Shown piece by piece: positions 58,046-64,000 of a DNA stretch of 64,000 nucleotides. The DNA is taken from the NCBI RefSeq assembly GCF_030816015.1, contig NZ_JAUSXN010000001.1, positions 6,138,001 through 6,202,000 on the forward strand. Reading direction: 5' to 3'. Under the pieces are notes generated by a model. That model did not search any database and was not told the origin of the DNA. It saw only the letters and a list, made by a program, of their open reading frames with translations. The position numbers and the translations under genes were made by a program. Source of the stretch: Pedobacter sp. W3I1 (lineage in GTDB: Bacteria; Bacteroidota; Bacteroidia; Sphingobacteriales; Sphingobacteriaceae). Position 1 is the first letter of the stretch. Every line of letters starts with the position of its first letter.

Positions 58046-59950
58046 TTATAATATGTAACTAAATGTATATAATAGTAATGCGATGATACCGAATACCATC
58101 ATAAATATATAGAAGCCTACGTTTCCACTTTGCAACAAACGGATGCCTTTACTGGCCTCATTTGTACTCCATCCCAGTCCGTTCACAATTCCATCGATAA
58201 CTTTGTTATCAATAATCCTATAAAAGAATTTCGAAAGTGCATCTAATGGTTTAGTGATCAGGAAATCATAAATCTCATCCAGGTAGAATTTATTGTACGA
58301 TAATTTTGCCAATGCAGAACGTGGTGCTTCATCAGCAACAGGAACACGTGCTCCCCTTACATATCTGCTATAAGCATAAAATAAAGCTGCTACAGCGGCG
58401 GTTACCGATATTGCCATTAAACCAATTTCAGTTGAGTGGCTTAAATCCAATTCGTGCTGTGCAACACCTGCTCCAGTTAACCAATGTGCCAACCATTCGT
58501 TTCCACCAAAAATATGCGGGAAGTTGATTGCTCCACCAATTGCAGCAAAAATAGCTAAAATGATTAAAGGTAAAGTCATTGCTTTTGGCGATTCGTGCAC
58601 ATGGCTTTCTTCATGATGTGTTCCACGGTATTTGCCAGAAAAGGTTAAAAACATCATTCTGAACATATAGAATGCTGTTAAAAACGCCGTTAATACACCA
58701 ATTCCCCAAAGAACCGGACTATATTGAAAAGCGTAAGCCAAAATTTCGTCTTTCGAGAAGAAACCAGAGAATGGTGGTAAACCCGCAATGGCAATGGTAC
58801 CGATCAGCATAGTTAAAAAAGTAACAGGAAGTTTCTTTCTCAATCCGCCCATATGGCGCATATCTTGTTCATGGTGCATGGCATGGATTACCGAACCAGC
58901 GCCCAAGAATAATAGTGCTTTAAAGAATGCGTGAGTTAATACATGGAAAAATGAACCTGTATAAGCACCAACACCCAGACCTAAAAACATATATCCCAAT
59001 TGAGACACTGTTGAATAAGCCAATACTTTTTTAATATCAGTCTGCGTTAAAGCAATAATTGCTGCAATTAAAGCTGTAGCTGCGCCAACAATAGCAATGA
59101 TGTGCTGGGTAAGCGGCGCAAGATCGAACAACACGCTCGAACGTGCAATCATGTAAATACCAGCGGTTACCATCGTTGCTGCGTGAATCAAAGCCGAAAC
59201 TGGCGTTGGTCCGGCCATTGCATCTGGTAACCAGGTAAACAATGGCAACTGTGCCGATTTACCGCAGGCACCAATAAACAATAAAATGGTAATTAAAACC
59301 AGCGTATCATTGCCTGGCAACATATTAGCTGCTTGAGGGAAAACTTTAGCAAATTCTACACTACCGAAAGTGGTGAAGATTAAGAACACACCTAATAAAA
59401 AGCCTAAATCACCAATACGGTTCATTACAAAAGCTTTTTTAGCTGCTGAAGCATAAGCACTGTTTGTATACCAGAACCCGATTAACAGGTAAGAGCATAA
59501 ACCTACGCCCTCCCAGCCGATAAACATGACGATATAGTTTGAACCCAATACCAATAAAAGCATGAAGAATACAAACAGGTTCAGGTAAGAGAAAAATTTC
59601 CCAAATCCAGCATCATCATGCATGTAGCTGGTAGAATATAAATGGATCAGGAAACCAATTCCAGTGATGATCAAAAGCATAATCGAACTTAAAGGATCAA
59701 CCAGGAAAGATAATGGAATGTGTAATGCGCCCGCGCTAATCCAATCGAATAAAAATACTTCGTGAGATTTTTGTGTGTCGCCTTGTAAACTAAAGAAAAT
59801 AACTACGCTGATGATAAAGGAGGCCAGGATTACCCCGCTTCCGATAATACCAACAAGTCCTTTAGATAAAGAGTTTCTGCCTAGCCCATTAATTACAAAC
59901 CCTAAAAAAGGAAGTAACGGAACCAACCAAATCAATTGTTCTATTGTCAT
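58046..59950 (-). CDS. nuoL: NADH-quinone oxidoreductase subunit L
   Basis: A 634-residue antiporter-like subunit with the long lateral helix typical of NuoL. Blocks: FIGWEGVGLCSYLLIGFWYTN, FVMNRIGDLGFLLG, GKSAQLPLFTWLPDAMAGPTPVSALIHAATMVTAGIYM, KKVLAYSTVSQLGYMFLGLGVGAY, and a C-terminal amphipathic region ending YTFSYIL. It starts 13 bases after nuoK. Confidence 0.97.
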   Translation of the reverse strand: MTIEQLIWLVPLLPFLGFVINGLGRNSLSKGLVGIIGSGVILASFIISVVIFFSLQGDTQKSHEVFLFDWISAGALHIPLSFLVDPLSSIMLLIITGIGFLIHLYSTSYMHDDAGFGKFFSYLNLFVFFMLLLVLGSNYIVMFIGWEGVGLCSYLLIGFWYTNSAYASAAKKAFVMNRIGDLGFLLGVFLIFTTFGSVEFAKVFPQAANMLPGNDTLVLITILLFIGACGKSAQLPLFTWLPDAMAGPTPVSALIHAATMVTAGIYMIARSSVLFDLAPLTQHIIAIVGAATALIAAIIALTQTDIKKVLAYSTVSQLGYMFLGLGVGAYTGSFFHVLTHAFFKALLFLGAGSVIHAMHHEQDMRHMGGLRKKLPVTFLTMLIGTIAIAGLPPFSGFFSKDEILAYAFQYSPVLWGIGVLTAFLTAFYMFRMMFLTFSGKYRGTHHEESHVHESPKAMTLPLIILAIFAAIGGAINFPHIFGGNEWLAHWLTGAGVAQHELDLSHSTEIGLMAISVTAAVAALFYAYSRYVRGARVPVADEAPRSALAKLSYNKFYLDEIYDFLITKPLDALSKFFYRIIDNKVIDGIVNGLGWSTNEASKGIRLLQSGNVGFYIFMMVFGIIALLLYTFSYIL

Positions 59951-59963
59951 TCTTATTATATAT

Positions 59964-60293
59964 TTACCACTTAAGGCGATTTAAAACATTAATATCTACT
60001 GATTTCGTATTTCTATAAACCATTACGATAATTGCCAGGCCTACTGCAACCTCTGCAGCTGCCAATGCCATAATGAAGAATACGAAAACCTGCCCTGATG
60101 GGTCATTGTTATGAACCGAAAATGCTGTTAAAAGTAAGTTAACTGCATTAAGCATCAGCTCAACCGACATAAAAATAACAATGGCATTTCTTCGGGTAAG
60201 TACACCTATTACACCAATAGAAAAAATAATGGCACTTAAATAAATGTAGTGGTTTAGCGGAACGCCTGCTGCTTGTGTGAATAAATTTTCCAT
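59964..60293 (-). CDS. nuoK: NADH-quinone oxidoreductase subunit K
   Basis: A 109-residue three-helix subunit of the membrane arm. The block FMSVELMLNAVNLLLTAF has the conserved Glu of the second helix, and FVFFIMALAAAEVAVGLAIIV that of the third, both in the proton path. Its first base overlaps the last base of nuoJ, implying translational coupling. Confidence 0.97.
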   Translation of the reverse strand: MENLFTQAAGVPLNHYIYLSAIIFSIGVIGVLTRRNAIVIFMSVELMLNAVNLLLTAFSVHNNDPSGQVFVFFIMALAAAEVAVGLAIIVMVYRNTKSVDINVLNRLKW

Positions 60294-60796
60294 TATGCTT
60301 CTACCTCATCTCTTTTAGATAATAAAACGGCACCAACCATTGCTGCCAACAGTAATAGAGATGACAATTCGAATGGTAATAAGAATGGGCCAAAAAGCTC
60401 CTTGCCCAGATTTTCTACCAATCCTAATCCTGGATTTTTCAAAATCAATGGGCTTGTAATACTTGCTGATTTTAAAGAACCAATTAAGGTTACAACCAAA
60501 CAGCCGCCGGCAATTACCCCTACAATTTTGATCAAAGGTGATTTACTTGGTTCAGTTTCTTTGTTCAGGTTAAGTAGCATCAGTACAAAAAGGAACAATA
60601 CCATGATGGCCCCCATGTAAACGATAAAGTTTACTACCGCTAAAAACTGCGCGTTTAACAGCACATAATGAACAGTGAAGGTAAAAAAGGTAAGGATTAA
60701 GTACAATACACTGTGGATTGGATTTTTTGCAAAAATCACCAGCAGCGAAAAGATGATACTTAATGTGGCTACGAAATAGAATACTTGTGTACTCAT
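60293..60796 (-). CDS. nuoJ: NADH-quinone oxidoreductase subunit J
   Basis: A 167-residue membrane subunit with five predicted helices. Blocks: KNPIHSVLYLILTFFTFTVHYVLLNAQFLAVVNFIVYMGAIMVLFLFVLMLLNL, the pi-bulge helix region typical of NuoJ. It is separated from nuoI by 181 bases that hold hairpin repeats, an unusual gap for this operon. Confidence 0.95.
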   Translation of the reverse strand: MSTQVFYFVATLSIIFSLLVIFAKNPIHSVLYLILTFFTFTVHYVLLNAQFLAVVNFIVYMGAIMVLFLFVLMLLNLNKETEPSKSPLIKIVGVIAGGCLVVTLIGSLKSASITSPLILKNPGLGLVENLGKELFGPFLLPFELSSLLLLAAMVGAVLLSKRDEVEA

Positions 60797-60820
60797 TAAT
60801 TGTTTATTTATTTATGTTCC

Positions 60821-60844
60821 ATGGTTTGTGTCTCCACAAACCAT
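60821..60844. repeat. Hairpin family B, copy 1 (loop TCTC)
   Basis: Arms ATGGTTTGTG and CACAAACCAT, perfect over 10 bp, enclose TCTC. Compare 63562-63585, with arms TTGGTTCGTG/CACGAACCAA and the same loop: three arm positions differ and each keeps its pairing. Confidence 0.82.
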
Positions 60845-60858
60845 TAATTATTCTTTCG

Positions 60859-60878
60859 TTTCGTGAAGACACGAACCG
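60859..60878. repeat. Hairpin family B, copy 2, opposite orientation
   Basis: Read on the minus strand it is GGTTCGTG, TCTT, CACGAAAC: the same design as copies 1 and 3 with one imperfect pair. It lies 14 bases from copy 1 in inverted order, so the two together form a larger inverted pair. Confidence 0.65.
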
Positions 60879-60905
60879 AGGCTTAAGCAATTTTATTTAT
60901 GTCTT

Positions 60906-60966
60906 CGTCATCCTGAATTTATTTCAGGATCTGGCTTGATAGATACTGAAACGAGTCAGCATGACG
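60906..60966. repeat. GTCATCCTGAA palindromic element between nuoI and nuoJ
   Basis: Starts cgtcatcctgaatttatttc and ends acgagtcagcatgacg. The inner words cctgaa and ttcagg form a small hairpin. A shorter version (cgtcaccctgaatttatttc) occurs at about 44414. Confidence 0.7.
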
Positions 60967-60977
60967 ATTCTATCTAA

Positions 60978-61481
60978 CTATTTTTTCATTTCCAATGGTG
61001 CCTCTACCAGCTTATCTTTTCCGTAAATAAAATCTTTACGTAAATAATCAGCAGGTACAATCGGGCCATCTAAGTAAATTGCCTCTTTTGGACAAGCCTC
61101 TTCACACAATCCACAGAAAATGCAACGCAACATATTAATTTCGTAAGTTGCTGCATATTTTTCCTCGCGATATAAATCTTTCTCCTCGGGTTTACGTTCT
61201 GCAGCAATCATGGTAATGGCTTCAGCCGGACAAGATAAAGCGCACAAACCACAGGCAGTACAACGCTCTTTACCATTCTCATCGCGTTTTAGCGAGTGCA
61301 TCCCCCTAAAGTTGGTCGAAAATTCGCGTTCTACTTCAGGATATCTTATTGTTGCCTCTTTCTTAAATAAGTGACTGATAGTGATGCCCATGCCCTTGGC
61401 AATTGCCGGTAGGTACATCCGCTCCATAAAGCTCAATGGCTTTTGTTCCAGTACTTTTTTCTTATTACTTAATGATTCCAT
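60978..61481 (-). CDS. nuoI: NADH-quinone oxidoreductase subunit I
   Basis: A 167-residue peripheral-arm subunit with two 4Fe-4S clusters (N6a/N6b). Two CxxCxxCxxxCP motifs are complete: C74, C77, C80, C84 in CTACGLCALSCP and C120, C123, C126, C130 in CIFCGLCEEACP. It lies 2 bases downstream of nuoH. The C-terminal tail is slightly longer than the minimal form. Confidence 0.97.
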   Translation of the reverse strand: MESLSNKKKVLEQKPLSFMERMYLPAIAKGMGITISHLFKKEATIRYPEVEREFSTNFRGMHSLKRDENGKERCTACGLCALSCPAEAITMIAAERKPEEKDLYREEKYAATYEINMLRCIFCGLCEEACPKEAIYLDGPIVPADYLRKDFIYGKDKLVEAPLEMKK

Positions 61482-61483
61482 AA

Positions 61484-62521
61484 TTAAAACTTCTCAATAA
61501 TCGCAATCACAACCCCTGTTATTATAATATTGGCAATAGCCAAAGGTATTAAACCTTTCCAACCTAAATTCATCAATTGATCGTAACGGAAACGAGGGAT
61601 TGTCCAACGTACCCACATGAAGAAAAAGATGAACGCACATATTTTACCGAAGAAAACTGCCGTACCAAAAAGTGGTGCCCAGGTTGGGCCTAACCACACC
61701 GCCATCGAATCCATACCAGGGTAATTATAACCGCCCCAGTATAAAGCCGCCATTACTGCAGATGATACGAACATATTGATATACTCAGCAAACAGGTAAA
61801 ATCCTAATTTCATTGAGGAATATTCGGTATGATAACCACCGATTAATTCCGTTTCACATTCCGGTAAATCGAATGGCGCACGGTTAGTTTCGGCAAAAGA
61901 ACAAACCATAAAGATTAAAAATCCAAGTGGCTGATATAATACATTCCATCTCCAGCCATGTTGCTGATCAACAATTTCCTTTAAGCTTAAAGTATTGGTC
62001 ATTAAAAGCAAAGCGATGATTGATAATCCCATTGCAATTTCATAACTGATGTTCTGTGAAGCTGCACGGATCGCACTTAACAAAGAGTATTTGTTGTTAG
62101 AGGCCCATCCACCAATCATTACACCATAAACACCTAAAGATACTACGCCGAAAATGTATAAAACACCAACGTTGATATCTGAAACCTGCAGTGGAATAGT
62201 TTTGCCAGCAATTAAAACAGGGCTACCCCATGGAATAACTGCAGTACCGATACAGGCACAAAGCAAAGCCAAACCGGGCCCAGCGATAAATAAAAATCTG
62301 TTTGATGATGTCGGAATAATCTCCTCTTTCATAAACATTTTTAATCCATCGGCCAATGGTTGTAAAATACCAAAGGGACCAGCTCTATCCGGACCTAAGC
62401 GATCTTGTAAATATGCAGCAACCTTACGTTCTGCATAAGTAGAATACATGGCAATAACTAAACTGATGCCGAAAATTACAGCTACCAGGATAAATTTTTC
62501 TATAACAAAAGCGCTATCCAT
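61484..62521 (-). CDS. nuoH: NADH-quinone oxidoreductase subunit H
   Basis: A 345-residue membrane subunit forming the quinone-binding cavity with NuoB/D. Blocks: YAERKVAAYLQDRLGPDRAGPFGILQPLADGLKMFMKE, SNNKYSLLSAIRAASQNISYEIAMGLS, FAETNRAPFDLPECETELIGGYHTEYSSMKLGFYLFAEYINMF, with the conserved Glu/Arg residues of the E-channel. Its start codon overlaps the last base of nuoG. Confidence 0.98.
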   Translation of the reverse strand: MDSAFVIEKFILVAVIFGISLVIAMYSTYAERKVAAYLQDRLGPDRAGPFGILQPLADGLKMFMKEEIIPTSSNRFLFIAGPGLALLCACIGTAVIPWGSPVLIAGKTIPLQVSDINVGVLYIFGVVSLGVYGVMIGGWASNNKYSLLSAIRAASQNISYEIAMGLSIIALLLMTNTLSLKEIVDQQHGWRWNVLYQPLGFLIFMVCSFAETNRAPFDLPECETELIGGYHTEYSSMKLGFYLFAEYINMFVSSAVMAALYWGGYNYPGMDSMAVWLGPTWAPLFGTAVFFGKICAFIFFFMWVRWTIPRFRYDQLMNLGWKGLIPLAIANIIITGVVIAIIEKF

Positions 62522-63531
62522 TAGTATTTAACTGTTTTATGTAATTCAATTTCATTTGCAGCTTGTAATGCCTCATTTGGCTGAATAACATGCAAAGGTT
62601 TTAATGTTTCGTAGTGGTTAGATGCAATTACCGAAGTATCATCAATGTGCGTTGGGTGTTCAATTACCCAATCAGCAGTTGCTTTTTTATCAAAGCGGCA
62701 AGTATTGCAAATAAATTCTTCTACTTCACCAAACTGATCTTTACGTGCAGTAACACGTAAAACATCAGCTCCTTTATACCAAAGTGTTACTTTACCGTTG
62801 CATTTTTCGTGATCGCAATCGCGGTGCGCATCAACTGGCTTGGTAAACCAAACACGGTTTTTAAAACGGAAAGTTTTATCGGTTAAGGCACCTACAGGAC
62901 AAACATCGATTACGTTTCCTGAGAAATCGTTATCAACAGCCTGGGTAATGTAAGTAGAAATTTCAGAGTGATCGCCACGGTTTAAGATACCATGTACACG
63001 TTTATTAGTAATCTGATCAGCAGTGAAAACACAACGGTAGCATAAAATACAACGGTTCATGTGCAACTGGATCTTATCACCTATATCGATGCGCTCGAAA
63101 GTACGACGCTCAAACTCATACCTTGTTTTTTGCAAACCATGTTCGTAGCCCAAATTCTGCAAATCGCACTCTCCTGCCTGATCGCAAACAGGGCAATCTA
63201 AGGGGTGGTTAATCAATAAAATCTCTACAACGCCTGCACGTGCTTCCAAAACTTCTGGTGAAGTAATGTTAAGCACTTCCATCCCATCCATTACGGTTGT
63301 GCGGCAAGAAGCCACCAACTTTGGCATTGGGCGAGGATCTTTCTCCGAACCTTTAGTCACTTTTACAATACAGGTACGGCATTTACCGCCACTGCCTTGT
63401 AATTTAGAATAATAGCACATTGCTGGTGGAACAATATCCCCTCCGATCTGCCTTGCAGCATTCAGAATGGTTGTTCCGTTATCAACCTCTACTGTTATCC
63501 CATCTATCGTAACCTTAACTTTTTCACTCAT
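62521..63531 (-). CDS. nuoG: NADH-quinone oxidoreductase subunit G, short form without molybdopterin-like domain
   Basis: A 336-residue subunit carrying three iron-sulphur sites: a 2Fe-2S cluster (C39, C51, C54, C76), the N3-type site H109/C113/C116/C122 in HPLDCPVCDQAGECDLQ, and a 4Fe-4S site (C161, C164, C167, C211). The large C-terminal molybdopterin-oxidoreductase-like domain of E. coli NuoG is missing; there is only a Cys-containing tail (CDHEKCNGKV, CNTCRF). Short NuoG proteins of this kind occur in other Bacteroidota, so it is probably functional. The start is ATG 63531 (MSEKVKVTIDG); an earlier ATG at 63585 would run through a hairpin repeat. Confidence 0.93.
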   Translation of the reverse strand: MSEKVKVTIDGITVEVDNGTTILNAARQIGGDIVPPAMCYYSKLQGSGGKCRTCIVKVTKGSEKDPRPMPKLVASCRTTVMDGMEVLNITSPEVLEARAGVVEILLINHPLDCPVCDQAGECDLQNLGYEHGLQKTRYEFERRTFERIDIGDKIQLHMNRCILCYRCVFTADQITNKRVHGILNRGDHSEISTYITQAVDNDFSGNVIDVCPVGALTDKTFRFKNRVWFTKPVDAHRDCDHEKCNGKVTLWYKGADVLRVTARKDQFGEVEEFICNTCRFDKKATADWVIEHPTHIDDTSVIASNHYETLKPLHVIQPNEALQAANEIELHKTVKY

Positions 63532-63561
63532 GGTTAATGATATTCTTTTTTTTATCTCGCC

Positions 63562-63585
63562 TTGGTTCGTGTCTCCACGAACCAA
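63562..63585. repeat. Hairpin family B, copy 3 (loop TCTC)
   Basis: Arms TTGGTTCGTG and CACGAACCAA, perfect over 10 bp, with the loop TCTC. It lies 12 bases past the ORF6N gene's stop and 30 bases before the nuoG start, in the same orientation as copy 1. Confidence 0.82.
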
Positions 63586-63597
63586 TTCTATTTTATA

Positions 63598-64000
63598 TTA
63601 TTTCTCTTTCGAGGTTTTGTAACCAATTTCTTTTCTTGGTTGTGCTTTCTGTTCTAGTAGCTCATCAAAATACCTGAAGATCACTTCAATATTTTTATCT
63701 TGGTTATCTACCTTCTTTTTAATCTTTTCTACTTCTAATCTTATTTCTGTATTGCTTAAAAGCATCGTTCTAAGCTGTACAAACACATCAATAATTTTAA
63801 TACTTACTTCTATCGCCTGTTTGCTTTTTAAAACGTTTGATAGTTGCAAAATACCATGCTCGCTAAATGCAAACGGAAGATACTTTGAATATTTTCCTTG
63901 TTCTAAGGTCACAAATTGTGACCTTAGAACTTCATTTTCTTCTTTCGTCAATTCGAACATAAAGTGTTCTGGAAAACGCTCTATATTTCTTCTAACTTGT
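63598..64000 (-). CDS. ORF6N-domain protein (5' part beyond window end)
   Basis: The frame continues open to the window edge. The visible part begins QVRRNIERFPEHFMFELTKEE, then LRSQFVTLEQGKYSKYLPFAFSEHGILQLSNVLKSKQAIEVSIKIIDVFVQLR, the classic ORF6N domain found in phage and chromosomal DNA-binding proteins, followed by a coiled-coil-like tail (about 85-105). The N-terminal half of the domain lies outside. It is on the nuo strand, directly upstream of nuoG, where nuoF would be expected. Its role is unknown: ORF6N proteins are thought to bind DNA. An in-frame ATG at 63960 exists but would delete half the domain. Confidence 0.88.
   Translation of the reverse strand, partial: QVRRNIERFPEHFMFELTKEENEVLRSQFVTLEQGKYSKYLPFAFSEHGILQLSNVLKSKQAIEVSIKIIDVFVQLRTMLLSNTEIRLEVEKIKKKVDNQDKNIEVIFRYFDELLEQKAQPRKEIGYKTSKEK

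Noticed and set aside
63598..64000. Prophage or integrated element
   Set aside because: Only one ORF6N-domain gene is visible; no integrase, structural phage gene or attachment repeat is in the window.

Overview
This window looks like the chromosome of a Bacteroidota member, most probably a Sphingobacteriaceae genus such as Pedobacter. The reasons are: a gldJ-type gliding lipoprotein gene beside porV of the type IX secretion system; a nuo operon with a short, molybdopterin-free NuoG; a tricorn-type S41 protease; a GH29 fucosidase; perfect TAnnTTTG (-7) promoter boxes of the Bacteroidota type; and intergenic spacers packed with short GTCATT...AATGAC palindromes and 'ttaaccgcaaag' repeats. Genus assignment is inference. 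I saw no rRNA or tRNA gene, no CRISPR array and no complete mobile element.

Layout. 1-101 is the 3' end of a pirin-like gene, followed by a repeat-rich spacer. 0.7-2.7 kb (minus) carries an Smr/DUF2027 protein and rsgA. 2.9-7.9 kb (plus) holds fumC, a membrane protein/lipoprotein pair, an S1/P1 nuclease, a second lipoprotein, a low-molecular-weight protein tyrosine phosphatase and a ThuA-like protein. 8-16 kb has a CREST-type membrane hydrolase, a GH29 fucosidase, a rhomboid protease, a methyltransferase and a giant tricorn-like protease. 16-18.3 kb has two glycosyltransferases that start with TTG, followed by about 700 bp of palindromic repeats. 19-25 kb has a PfpI-like protein, a kinase-like orphan, a serine hydrolase, an AT-rich PD-(D/E)XK nuclease-like orphan and two tandem LpxL-like acyltransferases. 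25.4-31.8 kb contains typA, small conserved genes and an MBOAT/SGNH O-acetylation pair.

31.8-38 kb is the most distinctive region: two alpha/beta esterases, a RimK-like ATP-grasp enzyme, a GCS2-type carboxylate-amine ligase, a class I glutamine amidotransferase and a second ATP-grasp-like protein. Most are packed in one direction. I read it as an amidoligase pathway for an unknown amide or peptide metabolite. 38-40.7 kb holds a FeoB-associated Cys-rich peptide, a Crp/Fnr regulator, YceI and pirin. 41-44.4 kb encodes one GH18-like / polysaccharide deacetylase / GT2 synthase fusion.

45-49 kb holds ispF, porV and gldJ. 49.3-53.8 kb (minus) is a tight housekeeping operon: DedA, ppa, CNNM/CorC, rsmE, DUF4159 and a biotin carrier. 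A membrane DnaJ protein follows. From 63.5 kb down to 55.2 kb the minus strand carries nuoG-H-I-J-K-L-M-N. An ORF6N-domain gene lies directly upstream of nuoG and runs off the window. Two spacers of this operon hold matched hairpins with compensatory changes.

The best candidates for something undescribed are the amidoligase cluster, the families of intergenic hairpins whose arms covary while their loops stay fixed, and the ORF6N gene sitting in the nuo operon.
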